A stretch of 62,404 bases of DNA from Treponemataceae bacterium (GTDB taxonomy: Bacteria > Spirochaetota > Spirochaetia > Treponematales > Treponemataceae): NCBI GenBank assembly GCA_024402495.1, contig JAKSTR010000007.1:1-62404 (forward strand), given 5' to 3'. The notes beneath the pieces were generated by a model. The model made no database searches, was not told the DNA's origin, and saw only the letters and a program-made list of their open reading frames with translations. The stretch's first letter is position 1, and each line of letters opens with the position of its first letter. Below, one piece after another: positions 16,894-24,930 of this stretch. The position numbers were made by a program, and so were the translations under genes.

Positions 16894-19299
16894 ATGTTAT
16901 TGAAAAGCAAAAAAATGTTGTTGATTTGCGCAGCTTTTTTGCTGGTTGCCGTTGCTTCTGTTTTTTCGCAGGACGATGACTGGTTTTACGGCAAGCCGGT
17001 AAAGGCTGTAAACTTTGAAGGACTTGTTTCCATAAAAAAATCAGACTTGAATGCTATTACAAAAAGATATATCGGCAGTGATTTTTCTGACGAGCTGTAT
17101 TACGACCTTCTGAGCCGCATCGGTTCTCTGGATTATTTTGAATCTTACGAAATGAGCATCGAGCCTGCAAATGCAGATTACAGCGGAGTTATCCTTAAAT
17201 TCAGCGTTGAAGAAAACCCGACCATTACAAGAATTCTGTTTGTCGGCAACATGAAAATCCGCCAGACTGAATTGAAGCAGGCTGTTTCAATTAAGGAAGA
17301 TGATATTTTTTCTTCTGCCGTTCTTGCCGCTGAAGAAAACAAAATCCGCGAACTTTACCTTAAAAAAGGTTTTACAAATGTTCGCGTTGGTGCAACCTAC
17401 AAACCAAACGACAACGGCGGAATTGATGTTTCTTTCCTTATTAACGAAGGTTCTGCAACTGTTATCCGTTCTATCAATTTTCAGGGCAACCAGATTTTTT
17501 CTGACAAAACCCTGAAAGGTACTTTGAAACTTAAAGAAAAAAGTCTTTTCAACAAAGGTTCATTCCAGGAATCAACCTTGGAATTGGATAAGCAGTCAAT
17601 TTTGACCTATTATTTGAACCGCGGTTACATTGACGTTAATCTGGTTGACGTTATCCGCGAAGAAAGTCTTGACAACGACGGTAACAGCGTAATGGATATT
17701 ACTTTTGTTATTTCTGAAGGTTACCAGTACACTTATGCCGGCATTGATTTTCAGGGTAACTGGCTTTTTTCTTCGGATTATCTGGCTTCAAAAGTTAAAA
17801 TGGAGCTTAATGACGTTTTCAACTATACAAAATTTCAGGACGGTTTAAGTTCTCTTTCTGATGTTTATTACGAAAACGGCTACATTACGACTGCAATTAT
17901 TCCTGAAGAACAGAAAGACCCGGACATGCGCCAGATTTCGTTTATGGTTTACATTGACGAAAGAAGCAGAAGCCACGTTGAAAACATTACGGTACAGGGA
18001 AACAAGAAAACCCTCGATTCCGTAATCCTGCGCGAAATGCCGCTGAAACCAGGTGATATTTTCTCTCGTACCAAACTGACCAACGGTTTGCATAACTTGT
18101 ATAACTCGCAGTTTTTCTCTTCCATTGTACCGGATGTTATGCAGGGCTCTGAAGAAGATCTGGTAAATGTTGTCTTGAACGTAGAAGAACAGAGTACGAC
18201 TTCAATTGAAGCCGGTATTTCTTTTGCCGGTTTGACAGACCCTAACGCTTTCCCGCTGTCGCTTTTTGTTTCATGGAAAGATACAAACTTTGGTGGAACA
18301 GGTCAGAGTATCAGTGCTTCTACAAACTTGTCTCCCGATACACAGAGTATTTCTCTTGGTTTTTCAAATCCGTGGGTTTTTGACCGCCCGATTTCATTTT
18401 CTTCAAATCTGTCCGGCGAACGCAGCAAGGAAAGCACTTTGCAGAAAGTCTGGACACCTTACGGTCTGGATATTACAAACTACAATATGTCGTATGTTGC
18501 ATGGGATGTTTCTTTCAGCAACTCTTTAGGTTACCGCTGGTATCTTGATGATTCTGTAGTGTCGCTTAGCGGCGGTTTGACTAACAACTTTTTGCGCAAT
18601 ACTTACGATACTTCTTTGATACCTGTTGATGAAACAATTTCCAGCTATGAAAACAACTGGGGCTTGCAGAACAGTATATGGAGTGCTGTTGGCATTGACT
18701 CGCGTGATTACCGCCCGAACCCTACAACCGGCTGGTTTGCAAAAGAGACTTTGTCTTGGTCTGGTTTGCTGCCGATTGAAAAGCAGTTCTTCCTGCGTTC
18801 TGATACTATCGGCGAATATTATATTACGCCGTTTAATATTCCGGTTAACGAAAAATATAATTTGCAGGTTACATTTGCTGCAATTTCTGCTTTGGGCTTG
18901 ATTCAGCCGGTTCGCGGTCAGATTTCTAGTTCTAACCGCCTGCAGATTGACGGTATGTTTGTTGGCCGCGGTTGGGACGAAATGTACAAGCAGAAAGGAA
19001 ACATGATGTGGTCTAACAACTTTGAATTGCGTGTTCCTGTTGTTCCAAACATTCTGGCTGTTGATTTCTTCCTTGATGCTGTTGCACTGAAAGAAGAAGC
19101 ACCGAGTAATTACAGCGGAATTCATTCCGGCGATTTCTATTTCAGTTTTGGACCGGGCGTACGTTCTCTGGTTCAGCAGCTGCCTTTGCGCTTCATGCTT
19201 GCAAATACGTTCAAGATGGAAAACGGCGTATTCAGATGGGGTAACGGAAAAGGTCCGGAATGGAAAACTGTAATTTCATTCGTAATGACAAATAACTAG
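16894..19299 (+). CDS. bamA: Outer membrane protein assembly factor BamA (Omp85)
   Basis: The protein has 801 residues. A signal peptide ends at VFSQ. Five POTRA domains can be told by their repeated strand openings: VKAVNFEGL, ITRILFVGN, IRSINFQGN, YAGIDFQGN and ENITVQGN (about residues 32-425). A C-terminal beta-barrel follows, with LFVSWKDTNFGGTGQS and the VFVGRGWDE-like lid loop region (MFVGRGWDEMY). BamA folds and inserts outer-membrane proteins. GGGAG lies before ATG16894. The order tamB-bamA-skp-mutS matches the treponemal Tp92 locus. The chain ends VMTNN rather than in the usual aromatic residue. Confidence 0.96.
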   Translation: MLLKSKKMLLICAAFLLVAVASVFSQDDDWFYGKPVKAVNFEGLVSIKKSDLNAITKRYIGSDFSDELYYDLLSRIGSLDYFESYEMSIEPANADYSGVILKFSVEENPTITRILFVGNMKIRQTELKQAVSIKEDDIFSSAVLAAEENKIRELYLKKGFTNVRVGATYKPNDNGGIDVSFLINEGSATVIRSINFQGNQIFSDKTLKGTLKLKEKSLFNKGSFQESTLELDKQSILTYYLNRGYIDVNLVDVIREESLDNDGNSVMDITFVISEGYQYTYAGIDFQGNWLFSSDYLASKVKMELNDVFNYTKFQDGLSSLSDVYYENGYITTAIIPEEQKDPDMRQISFMVYIDERSRSHVENITVQGNKKTLDSVILREMPLKPGDIFSRTKLTNGLHNLYNSQFFSSIVPDVMQGSEEDLVNVVLNVEEQSTTSIEAGISFAGLTDPNAFPLSLFVSWKDTNFGGTGQSISASTNLSPDTQSISLGFSNPWVFDRPISFSSNLSGERSKESTLQKVWTPYGLDITNYNMSYVAWDVSFSNSLGYRWYLDDSVVSLSGGLTNNFLRNTYDTSLIPVDETISSYENNWGLQNSIWSAVGIDSRDYRPNPTTGWFAKETLSWSGLLPIEKQFFLRSDTIGEYYITPFNIPVNEKYNLQVTFAAISALGLIQPVRGQISSSNRLQIDGMFVGRGWDEMYKQKGNMMWSNNFELRVPVVPNILAVDFFLDAVALKEEAPSNYSGIHSGDFYFSFGPGVRSLVQQLPLRFMLANTFKMENGVFRWGNGKGPEWKTVISFVMTNN

Positions 19300-19359
19300 T
19301 ATTTTAGCGGGTAAAAATAGTTGAAATGTTTTTACATTTCGCATTTTTGGAGGATTTGT

Positions 19360-19884
19360 ATGAAAAAACAAATTTTTGCGTGTGCATTTTTTTTTATTGC
19401 TTCAGTTTGTTCACTTTGCGCAGAACAAATTACAAAGTTTGCCGTTGTTGATACATCGGTGGTTTATCAGACCTATTTTCGCGAATCAACTTCGGTACGG
19501 GCTTACGAAACCCAGAAAGCCGAATTTCAGGCAGAGATTAACAATTTGACGGCAGAATTAAAGGCTTTGCAGCTGCGCAAAATTGACGCACAGAAAAGCA
19601 ACGACCAGATTGCAATGCAGCGTCTTGATGCTGAAATTACACAAAAATCTGCATATTTAACAGAATACGCCCGTGCAAAAAATATTAAGCTTGACGACAT
19701 GAAAAAACGCCTCCAGTTTGCGGACGATTTTTACAGTCGGCTTTATACCGTAATCGGGCGCATTGCCGAAAGTGAAGGTTACAGTCTGGTTTTAAGCCTG
19801 CAGCAGGCAGAATCGGTACTTTGGTACAGCACTTCTGTTGATATTACAAACCTTGTAATTGAAGAACTTTCGCGTGACCGCTAA
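19360..19884 (+). CDS. skp: Periplasmic chaperone Skp/OmpH
   Basis: The protein has 174 residues. The start ATG19360 has GGAGG seven bases upstream, which decides it over an in-frame start 39 bases earlier. A signal peptide ends at SLCAEQ. The mature protein begins FAVVDTSVVYQTYF, the OmpH strand, then has a long charged coiled coil (about residues 50-120), and ends with a second strand segment (GRIAESEGYSLVLS). Skp trimers hold unfolded outer-membrane proteins in the periplasm and deliver them to BamA. The gene follows bamA by 60 bases and ends the operon at a terminator. Confidence 0.9.
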   Translation: MKKQIFACAFFFIASVCSLCAEQITKFAVVDTSVVYQTYFRESTSVRAYETQKAEFQAEINNLTAELKALQLRKIDAQKSNDQIAMQRLDAEITQKSAYLTEYARAKNIKLDDMKKRLQFADDFYSRLYTVIGRIAESEGYSLVLSLQQAESVLWYSTSVDITNLVIEELSRDR

Positions 19885-19904
19885 TTGTAACGCAATTTTT
19901 TATA

Positions 19905-19937
19905 AAACGGGTACTTGATAAGTGCCCGTTTTTTTTA
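19905..19937 (+). terminator. Terminator of the tamB-bamA-skp operon
   Basis: AAACGGGTACTT and AAGTGCCCGTTT pair around GAT and are followed by a run of Ts. Confidence 0.9.
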
Positions 19938-19965
19938 TGCTTTCAGTTTTTGTTCAAATGCAGTC

Positions 19966-19994
19966 TTGTTTTTAGTGTTCTAAAATTTTATACT
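19966..19994 (+). promoter_or_regulatory. Possible mutS promoter, leaderless layout
   Basis: TTGTTT (19966-19971), 17 bp, and TATACT (19989-19994). Only six bases separate the -10 hexamer from the mutS ATG at 20001, and no SD is present. Confidence 0.5.
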
Positions 19995-20000
19995 TTCAAA

Positions 20001-22775
20001 ATGGAAAAAGAACAGGCACTTACGCCGATGATGGCGCAGTATAAAAATATAAAATCACAATATCCCGATGCAATTCTGTTTTTCCGGCTTGGCGATTTTT
20101 ACGAAATGTTTGATGAAGAAGCCGTCGAAGTTTCACGTTTGCTTAATCTGACATTGACCCACCGCGCCGGCCGCCCGATGTGCGGTATACCGCATCATGC
20201 CATGAAAATTTACGTTGCCCGGCTTTTGCGCCACGGCAAGCGTGTTGCCGTTTGCGAACAGGTTACGCTGCCCACGGGCAAAGGCATAACCGACCGCAAG
20301 GTAATTGAAGTAATTACGCCGGGCACTACGGTAGAAGACGCCTATCTTGATAAAACCGTCAACAATTTTACAGCCTGTCTTGTTCCGCCTCAAAAGGGTG
20401 CGCCTGCAAAGGATGCCCAGAAAGTTGCTTTTGCGTGGCTTGACGTTTCTACCGCGGTTTTTCAGGTTTGTACGTGGAATGTTGACCAGAACGCGGAAGA
20501 ATTTGCAAAGGCAATAAGCCGGGTAAGCCCGAGCGAACTGTTGTTGCCCAAATCACTGCAAAACAATGCCGCGTTTGCCCCGGTTCTGGAACTGGCTGGC
20601 GAAAATACAATGATTTCATATTTTCCCGACTGGCAGTTTTCCAAGGAAACGGCGTACAAAACCCTTTTGGAACATTTTAAAACCGCCAATTTAAACGCCT
20701 TTTCTTTAAGCGAACAGTCGCCGGAAATTGTGCCCTCGGGATTTGTTCTGGATTACGCTACAAAAAACGCCGGCACGCGCCTGAACCAAATCAATAACCT
20801 GAAAGTTTTTCGCGACGACCGTTTTCTGGCAATGGACAGCGCGTCGCGGAAAAATCTGGAAATTACGCTTAACCTTCAGGATGGCGGTACCCAGTACACG
20901 CTTTTTGAAGTTTTGAACCATACCGCAACGCCGATGGGCGCGCGTCTTTTGCGTTCGCATCTGTTTTTGCCCTTAACCGACGTTGACCAGATTAACCGCC
21001 GTCAGGACGAAGTTCAGTTTTTTGTTGAAAACCAGAACAAAGCCCAGACAATTTACAAGCTTCTGTCTGCGGTTTCGGACATTGAGCGCCTTTCCAGCCG
21101 TATCGGCATGGACCGCGCCCACGGCAAGGATTTGCAGGCTTTGCGAACCAGCCTTTTGCGCTATATCGAAATGCGCGAATGCTGCCCGGATTTTTCCCTT
21201 TTTAAGGAAGACGTGCAGAATGCAAAAACCGTTGCCGATTTGATAAACCGTGCAATTCTGGAAGAACCGAGCATCGTTTTAACCGAAGGCAAGCTGATTG
21301 CCCGGGGCTGGAACGAGGAACTTGACCATATTCACAAAGTTCAGAACGATTTTTCTGAAATTCTTGCAGAATATCTGGAAGAAGAAAAGCAGAAAACCGG
21401 CATTTCAAGCCTTAAAATCAAATACAACAACCAGAGCGGCTATTATCTGGAAGTCAGCAAGTCAAACCTGCACCTTGTACCGGATTATTTTGTGCGCCGC
21501 CGTTCCTACATTACAGGTGAACGCTACACGTCACCAAAACTAGAAGAACTGGAACGTGAACTTTTGTCTGCATCAGAAAAAATAGTCGAACTTGAGCGCA
21601 GTCTGTTCATCGATTTCCGCAATCAGCTGAAGCCGTTTATACCTTCGCTTTTTGCCTATGCCGCCGAAATTGCCGCCTTGGATCTGCGCGTTTCGCATTC
21701 ATTTTGTGCAAGCAATTTTCATTGGGTGCGCCCGCTTGTTGATAATTCTGCCAGTTTTAATATTGAACAAGGCCGTCACCCGGTTGTTGAACAGCATTTG
21801 CCTCAGGGCGCATTTGTTGCCAACAGCACGAATTTGAGCCAGAATCCGTTTGCGCTCATCACCGGCCCGAATATGGCAGGAAAAAGTACCTATCTGCGCC
21901 AAAACGCCCTTATTGCGCTGCTTGCTCAAATCGGTTCTTTTGTGCCAGCCAAATCGGCGCATATCGGCGTTGTTGATAAAATATTCTGCCGCGTCGGCGC
22001 TTCTGACAATCTGGCGCGCGGTGAATCAACTTTTTTGGTTGAAATGGCAGAAACGGCAAATATTTTGCGCGCGGCAACAGAAAAAAGCCTTGTAATTATG
22101 GACGAAGTAGGGCGCGGAACTTCTACCGAAGACGGGCTTTCCATCGCTTGGGCTGTTTCTGAACATTTGCTGAACAAGATTAAATGCAAAACCCTTTTTG
22201 CAACCCATTATCACGAACTTACCAGACTTCAGCACAGCAATTTGCAGCTTTTGTGCCTTGAAGTTTTGGAAAATGACGGCGAAGTTGTATTTTTGAAGCG
22301 CATAAAAGAAGGTGCGTCGCAAAATTCCTACGGTCTGCACGTTGCAACCCTTGCCGGGGTTCCGGCAGAAGTTGTAAATCGCGCACAGAATTTGCTGACG
22401 ATTTTGCAGAAAAATGCTCAGAATCAGCAGGAAAGTCTGGCTGCGAATTCGGTGCAGTTAGCAGAAAGTGCCGGCAGCGCAAATATGGCAAGCAGTTGTA
22501 AAGAAAAAGCCCAGAACCTGCAAAATCCGCAGGGCGAAGAAACAGAAATTTTTTCAAATACAGAAAATGCTTCGCCGCAAGTTCAGCTGGTAGAAAATTT
22601 TGAGAATTTTGAAGATTTTGCACGGCAGCAAAAAACTTCGTTCAGTGCGCCCGGTCTTTTTTCTGACGAAGAGCTTATACTGGACGAAATTCTTTCCATT
22701 AATCCGGAAGAAATTACGCCGCTTCAGGCTTTGCAAAAACTTTCGGCATGGAAAACGGCGCTGCAGGGAAAATAG
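20001..22775 (+). CDS. mutS: DNA mismatch repair protein MutS
   Basis: The protein has 924 residues. ATG20001 gives MEKEQALTPMMAQY, the normal start, followed by the mismatch-binding motif with FFRLGDFYEMF. The clamp and lever domains follow. The ATPase domain has Walker A GPNMAGKST (622-630), Walker B LVIMDEVGRGTST and FATHYHEL. MutS recognises mismatches and recruits MutL, which is not in the window. A C-terminal region of low complexity (about 800-890) precedes a last conserved helix ending KTALQGK. The gene stands alone between the skp terminator and a lipoprotein gene. There is no SD before the ATG. Confidence 0.97.
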   Translation: MEKEQALTPMMAQYKNIKSQYPDAILFFRLGDFYEMFDEEAVEVSRLLNLTLTHRAGRPMCGIPHHAMKIYVARLLRHGKRVAVCEQVTLPTGKGITDRKVIEVITPGTTVEDAYLDKTVNNFTACLVPPQKGAPAKDAQKVAFAWLDVSTAVFQVCTWNVDQNAEEFAKAISRVSPSELLLPKSLQNNAAFAPVLELAGENTMISYFPDWQFSKETAYKTLLEHFKTANLNAFSLSEQSPEIVPSGFVLDYATKNAGTRLNQINNLKVFRDDRFLAMDSASRKNLEITLNLQDGGTQYTLFEVLNHTATPMGARLLRSHLFLPLTDVDQINRRQDEVQFFVENQNKAQTIYKLLSAVSDIERLSSRIGMDRAHGKDLQALRTSLLRYIEMRECCPDFSLFKEDVQNAKTVADLINRAILEEPSIVLTEGKLIARGWNEELDHIHKVQNDFSEILAEYLEEEKQKTGISSLKIKYNNQSGYYLEVSKSNLHLVPDYFVRRRSYITGERYTSPKLEELERELLSASEKIVELERSLFIDFRNQLKPFIPSLFAYAAEIAALDLRVSHSFCASNFHWVRPLVDNSASFNIEQGRHPVVEQHLPQGAFVANSTNLSQNPFALITGPNMAGKSTYLRQNALIALLAQIGSFVPAKSAHIGVVDKIFCRVGASDNLARGESTFLVEMAETANILRAATEKSLVIMDEVGRGTSTEDGLSIAWAVSEHLLNKIKCKTLFATHYHELTRLQHSNLQLLCLEVLENDGEVVFLKRIKEGASQNSYGLHVATLAGVPAEVVNRAQNLLTILQKNAQNQQESLAANSVQLAESAGSANMASSCKEKAQNLQNPQGEETEIFSNTENASPQVQLVENFENFEDFARQQKTSFSAPGLFSDEELILDEILSINPEEITPLQALQKLSAWKTALQGK

Positions 22776-22808
22776 AAGGTATTATTACTGCCTGTAGCTG
22801 CAAGAATG

Positions 22809-22837
22809 TAGACAATAAAGAAAATATATTATAAAAT
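22809..22837 (+). promoter_or_regulatory. Promoter of the poly-Gly lipoprotein gene
   Basis: TAGACA (22809-22814), a 17-bp spacer and TAAAAT (22832-22837); TATAAA overlaps it at 22830. The start is expected near 22844, at the edge of a perfect palindrome. Confidence 0.55.
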
Positions 22838-22844
22838 ATATGCA

Positions 22845-22860
22845 CTGTAATAAATTACAG
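22845..22860. promoter_or_regulatory. Palindrome at the predicted transcription start
   Basis: CTGTAAT-AA-ATTACAG is a perfect 7-bp inverted repeat with a 2-base centre. It could be an operator or a 5' hairpin. It sits between the -10 hexamer and the SD of the lipoprotein gene. Confidence 0.5.
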
Positions 22861-22877
22861 GAGTTTTAGGAGATATC

Positions 22878-23330
22878 ATGAAAAGAATTAATAAAACAGT
22901 TTTGCTGACTTTGTGTGTATTATTTGCAATTTCACTGCTTTGTTCTTGCGGCGGCGGCGGTGGCGGCGGCGGTTCAAGCGATAATTATGGTGAACCGAAA
23001 GGAAAATCGTCTGTAGCAACTGGTGTTGCTTTTCCTGATGGTTTTTATGGTTATTGGAAAGATGTTAACAATAGTAATAAAATTGTTTTTATAGCACCTA
23101 ATTCTTATATTGAATTCGCAGTAAGCGGCAGCACAATGAAAGCTACAGCTTCATACAATTGTGCAATTACAGCCGGAGAATCTGGAACTGTAACATTAAG
23201 TGGTGCCAATTATCGTACATCTGCATTTGCCTATACATTAAGTGCTGCCAAATTAACGCTTTCTAACACAAGAAGCGGTGCAGAACTTACTAAATTGGGT
23301 GCATCTGTTCCTTATACCATTACTAAATAA
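22878..23330 (+). CDS. Small lipoprotein with poly-glycine linker
   Basis: The protein has 150 residues and starts with AGGAG seven bases before ATG22878. The signal ends in the lipobox LCSC (Cys24), followed by eight glycines and a Ser-rich linker. The mature domain (about residues 45-150) looks like a single small beta-sandwich: FPDGFYGYWKDV, IVFIAPNSYIEF and ANYRTSAFAYTLS, with strand-like alternation throughout. No family is recognised. A second lipoprotein at 56297 has the same anchor-plus-poly-Gly design but a different body. It is monocistronic, with its own promoter and terminator. Confidence 0.75.
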   Translation: MKRINKTVLLTLCVLFAISLLCSCGGGGGGGGSSDNYGEPKGKSSVATGVAFPDGFYGYWKDVNNSNKIVFIAPNSYIEFAVSGSTMKATASYNCAITAGESGTVTLSGANYRTSAFAYTLSAAKLTLSNTRSGAELTKLGASVPYTITK

Positions 23331-23355
23331 TTTGGTATTATATTGTTAGTTTTAC

Positions 23356-23391
23356 AAAAGCGGAAAACTTTTAAGTTTTTCCGCTTTTTTT
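23356..23391 (+). terminator. Terminator of the lipoprotein gene
   Basis: AAGCGGAAAACTT pairs with AAGTTTTTCCGCTT (one bulge) and is followed by Ts. Confidence 0.85.
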
Positions 23392-23571
23392 ATGCCTGCT
23401 TAGAATTTTGCCACCGCGAATTTTGTAAAATTTCACAGTTATTTTGTAAAAATTTTCATAAAAAGTGCAAAATATTTTAAAAAAATTTGTATATAAAAAG
23501 ATGTGAAGCCTTTTTATAATTTTCTGAAAAATGCAAAAGTTCAATTTGATTTTGCTCTTTTTAGTTTTGCC

Positions 23572-24279
23572 ATGCAAAAACTGCGCAGGCTTGCCGCCTT
23601 TTTACTTGGCAGCGAAAACTGCGCAGTCTGCAAAAAGCAAAACGTATTTTTGTGCAATTCCTGTTTCTGCAAAACTTTTGCGCTTGCCAAAAACGTGCGC
23701 CGCTGTAAAAAATGCGGGCGCATATTGAATAACGGCAAAAATTATTGCGTAGACTGTGCCGGCGGCAATATTTTTTCTGCACTGGATTTGGCACTGCCGG
23801 TTTTTGCATATACCGGCAACCGTAAAAAATTATTGCAATTGTGGAAAATGGAACAGAACCGCCAGCTGGTTTTTTATTTTGCCCGTTTTTTTTACAAATA
23901 TTACGCAAAGTATTTTAATTCAATTGTTTTAGTTGGCGTGCCGCCGCGCCCGGGTAAAATTTTTAATCAGGGCTGGGACCAGATTGACGATTTGGTTTTG
24001 GTTTTGCAGGGAAAATATAAGCTTCAGTTTGCAAAAATGCTGCTTCGTACCGACGGATTGCAGCAGAAATACCGCAGCAGGGACCAGCGCATAAACGGCG
24101 GGGCGCGCTACAAACTGAATCCGCGGTACAAAGGCACAATACCAAAAAAAGTTTTGCTGATAGACGATGTTTTAACCACCGGCGCGACCCTGGAAGAATG
24201 TGCAGAAGTCCTTAAAAGTGCCGGCGTTGAACAGGTTTTTGCGCTGACGCTTTTCTTTGTTCCAAAAGCCGAAAAATAA
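23572..24279 (+). CDS. comF: ComF family phosphoribosyltransferase-like protein
   Basis: The protein has 235 residues from ATG23572. Two CxxC pairs form an N-terminal zinc finger (CAVCKKQ, LCNSC, then CKKCGR and CVDC). A type I phosphoribosyltransferase domain follows, with the PRPP-binding motif VLLIDDVLTTGAT. RYRSRDQRING corresponds to the flexible-loop region of ComF proteins. Family members are linked to DNA uptake in competent bacteria, but in most species the substrate is unknown. An alternative in-frame GTG at 23503 would add 23 residues and lies 5 bases after a TATAAA, so a leaderless start there cannot be excluded. Neither start has an SD. No other competence gene is nearby. Confidence 0.85.
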   Translation: MQKLRRLAAFLLGSENCAVCKKQNVFLCNSCFCKTFALAKNVRRCKKCGRILNNGKNYCVDCAGGNIFSALDLALPVFAYTGNRKKLLQLWKMEQNRQLVFYFARFFYKYYAKYFNSIVLVGVPPRPGKIFNQGWDQIDDLVLVLQGKYKLQFAKMLLRTDGLQQKYRSRDQRINGGARYKLNPRYKGTIPKKVLLIDDVLTTGATLEECAEVLKSAGVEQVFALTLFFVPKAEK

Positions 24280-24307
24280 AAACATTTTCGGTACAAATGC
24301 CAAATAC

Positions 24308-24336
24308 TTGACAATTTTATAGGCTTTTGCTAAATT
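24308..24336 (+). promoter_or_regulatory. Promoter of the rimP-nusA-infB operon
   Basis: TTGACA (24308-24313), a 17-bp spacer and TAAATT (24331-24336) form the best sigma-70-type promoter in the window. Transcription would start near 24343, giving a leader of about 114 bases before rimP. Confidence 0.75.
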
Positions 24337-24366
24337 ATTAATGAACATAACATATATCTTTAGCAT

Positions 24367-24396
24367 CAAAGAGTCGTTCAAACGGCTCTTTTTTTA
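24367..24396 (+). terminator. Attenuator-like terminator in the rimP-nusA leader
   Basis: AAAGAGTCGTT and AACGGCTCTTT form a hairpin (one G-T or mismatch pair) followed by seven Ts. It lies downstream of the strong promoter and upstream of rimP, so it would interrupt the operon transcript early. It could alternatively be read as the comF terminator. Confidence 0.7.
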
Positions 24397-24456
24397 TATC
24401 TATTCGAGTAAATTTGGAAATATTGCCAGATTTTTTAACCAAAAATAGGAGACATT

Positions 24457-24921
24457 TTGGAATATACGAGCCTTGACACCATTCCTTACTATGCAGACTG
24501 CGCGCCGATTGTAAAGGCAGCCGGTTATGTGCTGGTGGAACTGCGTGTTTTTCGTACAAACGGCACGATTCAGATTCGTGCGGTAATTGGTCATGCAGAT
24601 CCGTCTGTAAAAACAGGCATCGGAATTGACGATTGTGCAAAAGTTCACCGGGTTTTGCTGCCCCGTATGGAAGCAATTTTGGATTCTCAGGATACTTATA
24701 TGGAAGTAACTTCGCCGGGAACTGAAAGAAACATTAAAAATGCAGCAGAATTTCCTTTTTTCAAGGAAAAATACATCAGGGTTTACGATGTGTCAGTTTC
24801 GGACTGGGTTTCTGGGCAGATTGTTGATGCAGATGAAAACCAGCTGAAACTTAAAATTGATGATGCGGAACGTAGTATTCCGCTGGAACAAATATCAAAA
24901 GCAAAATTGCTTAATTCATAG
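24457..24921 (+). CDS. rimP: Ribosome maturation factor RimP
   Basis: The protein has 154 residues. Translation starts at TTG24457, with AGGAG four bases upstream; no ATG fits. The N-terminal domain has APIVKAAGYVLVELRVF, then IDDCAKVHRVLLPRM and the family motif VTSPGTERNI. A C-terminal SH3-like barrel follows (KYIRVYDVS to SKAKLL). RimP binds the 30S subunit and helps its late maturation. It is the first gene of the classic rimP-nusA-infB-rbfA-truB order and precedes nusA by nine bases. A promoter and an attenuator-like hairpin lie upstream. Confidence 0.93.
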   Translation: MEYTSLDTIPYYADCAPIVKAAGYVLVELRVFRTNGTIQIRAVIGHADPSVKTGIGIDDCAKVHRVLLPRMEAILDSQDTYMEVTSPGTERNIKNAAEFPFFKEKYIRVYDVSVSDWVSGQIVDADENQLKLKIDDAERSIPLEQISKAKLLNS

Positions 24922-24930
24922 GGGTGTTGT

